Positions 1 to 5,353 are shown, numbered from the stretch's first letter. The stretch is 5,671 bases of DNA from Bacteroidota bacterium (GCA_018623785.1 JAAZVD010000121.1:1-5671); one strand, 5' to 3'. Notes: a model not told the origin generated them from the letters alone. A program made the numbers and translations.

Positions 1-2
1 CT

Positions 3-380
3 GGTCAGCAGATATTGGATAGGCTGGAACGGTTCCCGGGAGTGCGGCGTGCCTACGTGTTCATCAATGAATGGTCGTACACGGCCTTGGACCGGGTCTA
101 CAAGGCGGAGTTTGAGTTGCATTGGCAAGCTGGTTTCCAGGGAGTATGGTCCGATTTGACCGGGGAGATGCAGGTTCGATCTGATGGCGAGTTGGGCACC
201 TTCACACTGATCAGGGCCAGTGAGCGTGCAACGGAGCGATGGGATGAGCAGGTGAGGACGCCAGTATTGGAGCTCGTTCACTTGTTTCCAGATCAGCGGG
301 TCCTTCCACCCGATGATCGTGACCCGGATCAGGAGTTTGCGCCGGACAGTACGTTGCTGGAGGTCCCCCGTGAGTTTTGA
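3..380 (+). CDS. C-terminal part of an unrecognised protein (5' end outside window)
   Basis: The frame is open from the left edge of the window, so this is the last 125 residues of a longer protein; the TTG at 15 is probably internal. It ends at TGA 378-380. I do not recognise the family. The visible part starts with a short helical stretch (QQILDRLERFPGV), continues with an alternating hydrophobic/polar pattern suggesting several beta-strands (AYVFINEW, AEFELHW, FTLIRAS), and ends in an acidic, proline-rich tail (LPPDDRDPDQEFAPD). No signal peptide, membrane segment or metal-binding motif is visible. Its last 11 bases overlap the GTG start of the downstream reductase, whose ribosome-binding site lies inside this gene, so the two are very likely co-transcribed and translationally coupled. 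That the frame is real is supported by this coupling and by the lack of stops; its function is unknown. Confidence 0.75.
   Translation, partial: GQQILDRLERFPGVRRAYVFINEWSYTALDRVYKAEFELHWQAGFQGVWSDLTGEMQVRSDGELGTFTLIRASERATERWDEQVRTPVLELVHLFPDQRVLPPDDRDPDQEFAPDSTLLEVPREF
359..363 (+). promoter_or_regulatory. Ribosome-binding site that fixes the reductase start
   Basis: A perfect GGAGG lies 6 bases before the GTG at 370. The same reading frame is open further upstream, to a possible ATG at 313, but that ATG would add 19 residues (MIVTRIRSLRRTVRCWRSP) with no resemblance to the family and lying entirely over the upstream gene. The site therefore selects GTG 370. Confidence 0.75.
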
Positions 381-1362
381 AGCACTGGTTATGGAGGGTA
401 GTGGGCACCCAGCCTCGGTCAAACGACTGAAGCGCGAGGATCTGCCTCGTCACGGCGGCATCCTGATACGGGTCGATTGGAGCAGTATCAATTACAAGGA
501 TGCGCTGGCCGTCACGGGCAGAGGGAAAATTGTGCGCGCATCGTTTCCATTTGTGCCCGGGATCGACCTGGCCGGTACGGTAGAGGAATCAAATCACCCT
601 GCGTTTCCACCTGGCACGGCTGTCTTGTCCACAGGCTGGGGTGTGGGAGAGAAAACCTGGGGTGGATACAGTCGCTTCCAATGGATGTCTCCGGAATGGC
701 TGGTCCCATTGCCTACGGGACTAAGCGCTCGCCAGGCAATGATCTTGGGTACAGCTGGGTTTACTGCCATGTTGTCGCTTCGAGCCATTGAACGCCATGG
801 ATTACCGCCCGAGGACGGCCCCATCGTCGTTACAGGAGCCTCAGGTGGTGTGGGGAGCTTCTCCATCCTGCTTTTGGCTTCGGCAGGATACGAGGTTGTG
901 GCCGTCACAGGTAAAACCGAGGCCGAAGCCTACTTGTACGATCTCGGAGCACACCGCATCCTACCGCGCGCCGCGCTCCAGGATGGAGCGCGGCGCGCCC
1001 TGGATTCTGGTGAATGGGCAGGTTGTATCGATTCGGTAGGCGCTCGGGTGCTGGAAGCCATTATCAGCCGCACGAAACAGCACGGAGTGATTGCTGCTTG
1101 TGGCCTTGCCGGGGGAAGTCAGCTTCACACCACGGTATTCCCATTCATCCTTCGCGGTATTCGCCTGATCGGAATCGATTCGAATACCTGTCCGATGCAA
1201 CCTCGCAAGCAGGCCTGGGAAGGCTTACGGGACCTTGCCCAGCGCGTTGATCTGGAGCGCATTGCACGGGATGTAACTCTCAAGCAGGTTCCAGCCGCAT
1301 GTGAGCAACTGATGAAAGGCGGTATAACGGGTCGCTACGTTATAGACATGCGCGGAGCCTGA
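370..1362 (+). CDS. acuI: AcuI/YhdH-family NADPH-dependent acrylyl-CoA reductase / quinone oxidoreductase
   Basis: A 330-residue medium-chain dehydrogenase/reductase of the zinc-free YhdH/AcuI type, a cytoplasmic enzyme. Family members reduce acryloyl-CoA to propionyl-CoA with NADPH (detoxification, and breakdown of DMSP or 3-hydroxypropionate). Seen in the sequence: the GroES-like N-terminal domain has WSSINYKDALAVTGRGKI (about 37-54), PGIDLAGTV (63-71) and TGWGVGE (88-94). The Rossmann domain has the nucleotide-binding loop TGASGGVG (155-162), a TGK after the second strand where family members contact the NADPH phosphate, and AACGLAGG (242-249). Length and motif order match E. coli YhdH (about 324 residues) closely. 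The start is GTG 370, set by GGAGG at 359-363 and giving MSFEALVMEG, the usual N-terminus. It overlaps the upstream gene by 11 bp. Oddities: a perfect hairpin at 966-998 in the variable segment after ILPR, and tandem copies of the last 35 bp beyond the stop. The family is certain; the exact substrate (acrylyl-CoA, another enoyl-CoA or a quinone) is inferred. Confidence 0.93.
   Translation: MSFEALVMEGSGHPASVKRLKREDLPRHGGILIRVDWSSINYKDALAVTGRGKIVRASFPFVPGIDLAGTVEESNHPAFPPGTAVLSTGWGVGEKTWGGYSRFQWMSPEWLVPLPTGLSARQAMILGTAGFTAMLSLRAIERHGLPPEDGPIVVTGASGGVGSFSILLLASAGYEVVAVTGKTEAEAYLYDLGAHRILPRAALQDGARRALDSGEWAGCIDSVGARVLEAIISRTKQHGVIAACGLAGGSQLHTTVFPFILRGIRLIGIDSNTCPMQPRKQAWEGLRDLAQRVDLERIARDVTLKQVPAACEQLMKGGITGRYVIDMRGA
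966..998. repeat. Perfect GC-rich inverted repeat inside the reductase gene
   Basis: Bases 966-979 (GCGCGCCGCGCTCC) are the exact reverse complement of 985-998, with AGGAT between; A980 and T984 can also pair, giving a 15-bp stem with a 3-base loop. It encodes the variable surface segment RAALQDGARRA (residues 200-210), where the family tolerates change. No T-run follows, so it is not a standard terminator. Confidence 0.9.
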
Positions 1363-1433
1363 AGGGTCGCTATGTGATAGACTTACGCGGCGCCCGAAGG
1401 GTGGCTATGTGATAGACCTATGCGGTGCTTGAC
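1329..1433 (+). repeat. Three tandem 35-bp copies of the reductase gene end
   Basis: Three imperfect units follow each other without spacer: 1329-1363, 1364-1398 and 1399-1433, each beginning GGGTSGCTAYGT and sharing ATAGAC. Unit 1 is the actual end of the reductase gene and encodes GRYVIDMRGA-stop. Because 35 is not a multiple of 3, units 2 and 3 lie in shifted frames, yet each still spells the same peptide: GRYVIDLRGA (stop changed to CGA, 1395-1397) and GGYVIDLCGA followed by TGA (1430-1432). Units 1 and 2 differ at 6 positions, mostly third codon positions. A further GGGCAAT begins at 1434. The repeats are direct observation; origin by slippage or by repeated integration at the gene end is inference. 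Confidence 0.9.
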
Positions 1434-1657
1434 GGGCAATAATGTTGCCTTAAGCAGGCGGTTTGTAAGCCGATACCAAGGACGACGGATGATACCCCGT
1501 CATCACCGAGCATTTCCGATCCACCCTTGTAACGCTATCAAAACCTGTGCTCAGCCGTATCGCACCGCATAAACGCTCTCGTCATAATCGGTCCAAGGGC
1601 TCTGCAACGTCTCCTCAGGATTCCGCTGCGGATATCGTAGTGGATATGGAGGAGGTT
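1434..1657. other. Intergenic region, no clear promoter or terminator
   Basis: This follows the 35-bp repeats and precedes the ATG at 1658. Two weak hairpins are visible: GGCAA/TTGCC at about 1435-1449 with a 5-base loop, and CGGTT/AGCCG at about 1459-1472 with one G-U pair. Neither is followed by a T-run, so termination here is doubtful. No convincing -35/-10 pair was found. From 1493 a reading frame joins that of the downstream gene, with a GTG at 1547 but no ribosome-binding site before it. Confidence 0.4.
1648..1655 (+). promoter_or_regulatory. Strong ribosome-binding site (GGAGGAGG)
   Basis: GGAGGAGG lies directly before ATG 1658; its first GGAGG leaves 5 bases of spacing, which is near ideal. 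It favours ATG 1658 over the in-frame GTG 1547 and ATG 1646, neither of which has a comparable site. Confidence 0.6.
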
Positions 1658-2341
1658 ATGGGTACCATTGACCAGGCCCTTATCCAAGCTGCAGTAGATG
1701 AGTGGCTGAGAGGGGAGGACCTGCCCGTATCCGAGGTCGATAGCCGTGAGGATACTTCAACTGAGGCGCATGAACCCGAATGGCAGCGGAGTACGGACGA
1801 GGTCACTTCGCAGCCAGCCCGGCAAAAGGATCTGAACTGCGCGACGGGCCAACAACATTCCAGTGTGGCAGGTACCTTGGACAGGGTCCTGATTCGGGTC
1901 ATCAAGCAGCAGGTGCTGTCCAAGCATGATGTACAGCGATGGATGAAGGAGCGAGACCAGGCGCAGTGGCCAGACTGGCGCACAGTATGCTCCTGGGCTC
2001 CGGAGCGGGCTCAAGCCATTGAACGTGCGGCTGCAGCCGAATTCGGGTATCGACCCGTACTGATCTGTCAGATCAGTACCCTGGTACTGGCCGATACGCT
2101 GGCTCGCCGGATGGACAACGACGTATGGCAGAAGATGATAGAAAACGCCATTATTCCCGTCGTTGAGCATGGTAAAAAGCCGGATCCTGAAGGCCGAATC
2201 GTTTGTGTGACAAATGATCCCTCCAGCAACCAAGCTGCATCGATCATGGAAAGCATTCGCACCTTTCGTCCCGATCTGGCCTATGCTGATGCTCACCATG
2301 TGCGTGCCATGATTGCCTTGCTGTCGCCCCGGCAGAGGTAG
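1658..2341 (+). CDS. Stand-alone MshEN/GspE_N-like domain protein (tentative)
   Basis: A 227-residue soluble protein with no signal peptide or membrane segment. Residues 1-20 look helical, and 20-70 form a polar, acidic, probably disordered linker (many S, T, E, D, Q). From about residue 74 the order of elements resembles the N-terminal domain of type II secretion/type IV pilus assembly ATPases (GspE, PilB, MshE). A helical hairpin LDRVLIRVIKQQVLSKHDVQ matches the family's 'LG-LL--G-I---QL' pattern, followed by helices, AAAAEFGYRPVLI, then IIPVVE (about 165-170) and GRIVCVTNDPSSNQA (about 179-193), which matches 'PV...rL.VAm.DP.d'. In MshE this domain binds c-di-GMP, but the RLG-type ligand residues are not clearly kept. 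No Walker A or ATPase domain follows. Starting at GTG 1547 would add 37 residues; I prefer ATG 1658 for its strong ribosome-binding site. A 23-bp palindrome lies at 2057-2079. The assignment is from memory of the family pattern; the gene itself is more certain than its name. Confidence 0.7.
   Translation: MGTIDQALIQAAVDEWLRGEDLPVSEVDSREDTSTEAHEPEWQRSTDEVTSQPARQKDLNCATGQQHSSVAGTLDRVLIRVIKQQVLSKHDVQRWMKERDQAQWPDWRTVCSWAPERAQAIERAAAAEFGYRPVLICQISTLVLADTLARRMDNDVWQKMIENAIIPVVEHGKKPDPEGRIVCVTNDPSSNQAASIMESIRTFRPDLAYADAHHVRAMIALLSPRQR
2057..2079. repeat. Perfect 11-bp inverted repeat inside the MshEN-like gene
   Basis: GTACTGATCTG (2057-2067), one central T, then its exact reverse complement (2069-2079). 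The right arm overlaps CAGTACC (2074-2080), which can instead pair perfectly with GGTACTG (2083-2089) across 2 bases. The two hairpins are mutually exclusive. No T-run follows. Confidence 0.9.
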
Positions 2342-2374
2342 CCGGCAACCTTTCTTGTGGGCAAATGTGGGGCG
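2342..2374. other. Short convergent intergenic region
   Basis: Only 33 bp separate the TAG of the MshEN-like gene (+) from the TAA of the carrier gene (-). I see no stem-loop followed by a T-run on either strand, so any shared terminator is not of the simple intrinsic type. Confidence 0.5.
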
Positions 2375-3745
2375 TTAACTCGAGGATGTCCGACGTCCGT
2401 ACACAAGCCATGCGCCTACGAGTAATGCGAGATAGGCTGCCATTGAGCCGAGCAGGACTAGAAAACCCTGCATTGAGCCATCGAACAGCGTAAAAGGTAG
2501 GTTAATCAGAATGAGCAGTGGAAACCCGAATCCGGCTGCCATTCCTGAGGAAAGAACCAACTCTTGTGCTACGGGGGAGCGGTACTCAGGGTCAGTTACA
2601 CGTAAAAGCGCCAACCCTGAAGCAATCGTGCCTGTCATTTGGGCAAACATACTAATGAAGCGCTCATCCCGGTATATGGAGAAAAGTTTTCGACATGCCC
2701 ATCGGAGAAACAGATAGGTCAGCCAGGCCCCCAATACGCACATCAGGAGTAAGGGAAAGACGAAACGCCATGCAAAAACCAGGCTGATTCCCATAATGGA
2801 GGCGGCAATCATGTAATCAGCAAACGCTCCAGAAATACGGTGCATCATACCGTGATCGACCCATGCTCCGCGTTGACCTCGCAGGAATACCTTTCGCGTC
2901 ATGATGGCCAGGACATTGGCGATGATGAAGTGAAAGGACCAGAGTACGGGGATCTCCTTTTCCAGGCCTGCCATGGTCAGTACCTCGGCAAGCAGTGCGG
3001 CCACCATCCAGGTCAGCAGATAAATACCGCCAACCAGCGCCAAGTGGACCGTCAGGGGTTCCACGGCTGCCCCGGAAAAGGTCAGTCGTGCCCCTTCCAC
3101 AACGTGCTCTGGTGCTCGAACGCCGGTACGGATGTATTCTGGAAGCCTCGCCTCTTTGCCTGCCGCTTTTAAAGCCCGGTTTATCAGAATCATCCCGAAA
3201 ACGTATGCCACCAGGAAACCCACAGCAGCTATAGTCAGGCCGATGGAGCCAGCACCTTCAAAGCCGAACGACGTCCACGACTGTCCAATGGAGTAGGCGA
3301 TGCCTGGACCCATAGCGTAACCCAGAGGCAGCAGGACGCCTGTTGCCGGATTTAAATCAGGCACCCACGTAGCCATCGCCATTAACGCGATAGATAACCC
3401 GGCAATACCCTGAATCAGCATGACCGTCACCTGCATGAAGCCCAGGTGGATGGCACCCCGCGAGTGCTCGTTCCCGGATGGATACAAACCCACACAGATG
3501 AACATCAGCGCCAGGAGGTGATACACCCATGTACCCATCCGCTCTGCGTCGAAGGGTATCCAATCCAGCACCTGCGCTCCCACCAAAAGCCCAATGACGC
3601 CGGCGATGAGGCTGTTGGGGATTAGGAAGCGCTGAAAGAGGCTTACATAGCGTCGGAGCAGCGTGGCCACAAGCAGCAGTACACTGATGATTGCAGCATC
3701 GAGAAAGAGATCCGAAACACGCAGCTCCAACGTCCAGGCATCCAT
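2375..3745 (-). CDS. gltS: GltS-family sodium/glutamate (or related dicarboxylate) symporter
   Basis: A 456-residue integral inner-membrane carrier with roughly 11-12 hydrophobic segments, e.g. AAIISVLLLVATLL (17-30), IPNSLIAGVIGLLVG (42-56), YHLLALMFICVGLY (75-88), VTVMLIQGIAGLSIALMAM (107-125). GltS-type features are the IP-x-x-L-I-A-G-V motif after segment 1, a glycine-rich putative re-entrant loop LLPLGYAMGPGIAYSIGQ (138-155) in the first half and QMTGTIASGLALLRVTDPE (369-387) in the second, and a mid-protein cytoplasmic loop with charged residues (189-222). It is longer than E. coli GltS (about 401). The loop sequences differ from the E. coli GGHGTGAAW and GATPTAIANM motifs, so the substrate may not be glutamate. 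ATG 3745 follows the acyltransferase stop by 5 bp, with no Shine-Dalgarno site, which suggests reinitiation. An in-frame GTG at 3796 would overlap the upstream gene by 46 bp and adds an implausible N-terminus. Family likely, substrate unproven. Confidence 0.78.
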   Translation of the reverse strand: MDAWTLELRVSDLFLDAAIISVLLLVATLLRRYVSLFQRFLIPNSLIAGVIGLLVGAQVLDWIPFDAERMGTWVYHLLALMFICVGLYPSGNEHSRGAIHLGFMQVTVMLIQGIAGLSIALMAMATWVPDLNPATGVLLPLGYAMGPGIAYSIGQSWTSFGFEGAGSIGLTIAAVGFLVAYVFGMILINRALKAAGKEARLPEYIRTGVRAPEHVVEGARLTFSGAAVEPLTVHLALVGGIYLLTWMVAALLAEVLTMAGLEKEIPVLWSFHFIIANVLAIMTRKVFLRGQRGAWVDHGMMHRISGAFADYMIAASIMGISLVFAWRFVFPLLLMCVLGAWLTYLFLRWACRKLFSIYRDERFISMFAQMTGTIASGLALLRVTDPEYRSPVAQELVLSSGMAAGFGFPLLILINLPFTLFDGSMQGFLVLLGSMAAYLALLVGAWLVYGRRTSSS

Positions 3746-3750
3746 CTGAA

Positions 3751-4947
3751 TCAGGTGTTGATGTGTGGTGCAAGCCGTAGCAGGGTATCGTACCACGCCA
3801 ACACGGAGCCATGGGAAAAATGGGCATTTCGTTGCACTCCGTGACTGATAATCCAGAGCCGGTCACTGCGTTCCATACCCATGTATCGGATATCTTCCAA
3901 GGCGATGCTGGTCTCTCCCCAGGCGATACGATCGTGATATAATGACAAGTCCGCATGCTGCAGCCGATGCGCTCTCGCTTCGTGCACGCGATGTGCCGGA
4001 TGTAGGGCAACGCTGCCCACGCCCGAGGTCCACGTAACGGCTCGAGTGGTCAGTATAGGCTTGTCGATCCCTTCCGGTAAGGGCAGTGACCGGATTGTTT
4101 CGTACAGATCCGCCGAGGAGATAGGGGCCTCTCCGGGGCGTTGTCTCAGGCGCGAATCAGGCAAAACACGCCATCTAGAAGATTGACTGGCCATTGATAT
4201 GTGGTAGCCATCCGTGACCTTTACACCACCGAACTCACCCGTTACTGGATCGCGATACAGGAGCCTGTCAATCCCGACGGCTGGTCGGAAGGCCCAGCCC
4301 GGACGTACATGCTCAGGTACTTCGGTCTCGTCTGCCGCAATAGGTGCCTGAAGGCGCCGGAGCGCTTCTTCTACGGTTAGAGCGCCAGAAAAGTCGACGG
4401 CGGGATGGACCTTGACCTTGATATGGGCGGGCCGGGGCCATGCTGCCCAGCGAGGCCATGCTACATAGGATCCAATGATTTCCACAGGGTAGACAGGGGC
4501 CCCGGCCCGCATGAAAAGCTTGGCTGTCGAGGCTATCCACGGTGCTGGTCGCCCGTCCCATCGACGCCCTCCCTCAGGGAAGACGACCACGCGGCGCCCA
4601 GCCTCAAGCATGCGGTAGATGGACCGGATAAGATGGGGTTCGGGTACCCATTTACGCGTTCCCCTGATACCAACAGCCTGGAAAAGGGCCGCAATGGGCC
4701 CCGATTCCAGGTATTCCATCGTCATTACTCCGGCCGTTGCCTCACCGAGCCTGGTAAATGCGTTGTATATGAATGGATCGTAATTACCCGAGTGGTTGCC
4801 ATAGATGAAACACGGTCCGGGGGGGAGCTCGTGGCCGTCAACCATTTCCAGGTCCCAGAATGCCTGTGAGAATGGTATCAGGGTAGAGCGGAATGCCAGT
4901 TCCGCAGCAATCTGTCTAAGTGGGGGGGAAATGGTGTTGTGGACCAA
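3751..4947 (-). CDS. PlsC-type 1-acyl-glycerol-3-phosphate acyltransferase with long C-terminal extension
   Basis: A 398-residue protein. Residues 40-200 form a PlsC/LPLAT acyltransferase domain: NHSGNYD (51-57) is the catalytic NH-x4-D box, VGIRGTRK (92-99) sits where block II is, FPEGGR (123-128) is the block III glycerophosphate-binding motif, and APVYPVEI (150-157) is block IV. Enzymes of this fold move acyl chains from acyl-CoA or acyl-ACP to lysophosphatidate or related lipids at the inner membrane face. No transmembrane segment is obvious, so it is probably peripheral. Residues 210-398 are not part of the usual 240-residue enzyme and I do not recognise them; the last 70 (LSLYHDRIAW, LEDIRYMGM, RLWIISHG) have a strand pattern like a PH/GRAM-type fold. 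The start is TTG 4947, the only in-frame start after the stop at 4960-4962, with no Shine-Dalgarno site, so the N-terminus is uncertain. C7 tracts occur at 4922-4928 and 4819-4825. It is first in an operon with the downstream GltS-like carrier. Confidence 0.85.
   Translation of the reverse strand: MVHNTISPPLRQIAAELAFRSTLIPFSQAFWDLEMVDGHELPPGPCFIYGNHSGNYDPFIYNAFTRLGEATAGVMTMEYLESGPIAALFQAVGIRGTRKWVPEPHLIRSIYRMLEAGRRVVVFPEGGRRWDGRPAPWIASTAKLFMRAGAPVYPVEIIGSYVAWPRWAAWPRPAHIKVKVHPAVDFSGALTVEEALRRLQAPIAADETEVPEHVRPGWAFRPAVGIDRLLYRDPVTGEFGGVKVTDGYHISMASQSSRWRVLPDSRLRQRPGEAPISSADLYETIRSLPLPEGIDKPILTTRAVTWTSGVGSVALHPAHRVHEARAHRLQHADLSLYHDRIAWGETSIALEDIRYMGMERSDRLWIISHGVQRNAHFSHGSVLAWYDTLLRLAPHINT
4427..4510. 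repeat. Distant 13-bp GC-rich inverted repeat in the acyltransferase gene
   Basis: GCGGGCCGGGGCC (4427-4439) is the exact reverse complement of 4498-4510, with 58 bases between. The arms encode PRPA and RAGAP. GGCCATGCT also occurs twice between or overlapping the left arm (4437-4445 and 4454-4462), reflecting the repeated AWPR peptide. GC bias in coding sequence may explain it. Confidence 0.7.
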
Positions 4948-5059
4948 GTAGGGTGACGGTTAGGAAGACACATCCCAATATACTTTCGATTTCACATCTT
5001 GCCTCGTTACGTGTAACTTCCTGACGCGCAATAACATACGCCACATCAAGAGGACTACC
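4948..5059. promoter_or_regulatory. Divergent control region between the acyltransferase and HU genes
   Basis: The 112 bp between divergent starts must hold promoters for both directions. AATATACT (4977-4984) offers a -10-like TATATT on the minus strand (start of transcription near 4970, about 22 bases before TTG 4947) and TATACT on the plus strand; neither has a good -35 at 16-18 bp. Two inverted repeats could be protein-binding sites: GTTAC-GT-GTAAC (5006-5017), and GTTAGGAAG (4959-4967) with CTTCCTGAC (5017-5025), which is 8 of 9 paired plus one G-U. The presence of regulatory sites is expected from gene order; the exact elements are guesses. Confidence 0.4.
5048..5054 (+). promoter_or_regulatory. 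Ribosome-binding site of the HU gene
   Basis: AAGAGGA lies before GTG 5060, with GAGG ending 6 bases upstream. It supports the GTG start, which gives MTKADIID, the normal HU N-terminus. Confidence 0.65.
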
Positions 5060-5344
5060 GTGACAAAAGCAGACATCATCGATCAGGTTTCCGCCGGAAC
5101 GGGACTTACCAAACTGGAAACGGAAGCGGTAGTGAATGGTTTTATGAGTGTCGTCAAGGCGGAGCTGATGCGCGGTGGTCGGGTAGATCTCCGGGGCTTC
5201 GGCTCTTTTACCGTGCAACAGCGGGCAGCGCGAACGGCGCGTAACCCTCGTAAGAACATTCCAGTGCACGTGCCGGCGGCTCGTATCCCTGTGTTCAAGC
5301 CCTCGAAAGAATTCAAAAAGGAAGTAGACGAGTCTGTTTCCTGA
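5060..5344 (+). CDS. hup: HU-family histone-like DNA-binding protein
   Basis: 94 residues, the standard length for HU. HU dimers bind and bend DNA with little sequence preference and help compact the nucleoid. The protein shows the N-terminal helical part MTKADIIDQVSAGTGLTK with helix 2 (TEAVVNGFMSVVKAEL), then the signature core RVDLRGFGSF (41-50), TVQQRAARTARNP (51-63) and the C-terminal FKPSKEFKKEV (79-89). Pro63 in RNP is the residue that intercalates at the tip of the beta-arm. The arm reads NPRKNIPVHVPA rather than the common NPQTGEEIEIPA, so the P-x-T of the family signature is changed and the arm tip is more basic. The GTG start has a good ribosome-binding site. It is followed after 9 bp by the zinc-ribbon gene, so the two are probably one transcript. 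HU rather than IHF is favoured by the arm and by the gene context, but this is not decisive. Confidence 0.96.
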   Translation: MTKADIIDQVSAGTGLTKLETEAVVNGFMSVVKAELMRGGRVDLRGFGSFTVQQRAARTARNPRKNIPVHVPAARIPVFKPSKEFKKEVDESVS

Positions 5345-5353
5345 CGGTGCCCC

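Noticed and set aside
1156..1188. Inverted repeat GGTATTCG/CGAATACC with the palindrome GAATCGATTC between, inside the reductase gene
   Set aside because: The arms are 8 bp across a 17-base loop, close to what chance gives in this length; no sign of function.
1329..1440. CRISPR-like array
   Set aside because: The 35-bp units touch each other with no spacers, and the first unit is coding sequence.
1435..1472. Two small stem-loops after the reductase gene as an intrinsic terminator
   Set aside because: Stems are only 5 bp and no T-run follows either one.
1547..1657. GTG 1547 as start of the MshEN-like protein
   Set aside because: No ribosome-binding site and a basic/polar N-terminus unlike a folded domain; ATG 1658 has GGAGGAGG at good spacing. 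It remains possible, since the frame is open.
1757..2299. Leftward 180-residue frame opposite the MshEN-like gene
   Set aside because: No family resemblance or ribosome-binding site, whereas the plus strand has a strong site and a plausible domain; part of the apparent coding is the mirror of the 2057-2079 palindrome.
3357..4010. Leftward reading frame overlapping the acyltransferase and carrier genes
   Set aside because: It is a frame-shifted shadow of two well-supported genes, with a composition unlike a real protein.
4916..5269. Antisense reading frame across the HU gene
   Set aside because: It lies opposite a certain HU gene and runs through the divergent control region; the translation has no recognisable pattern.
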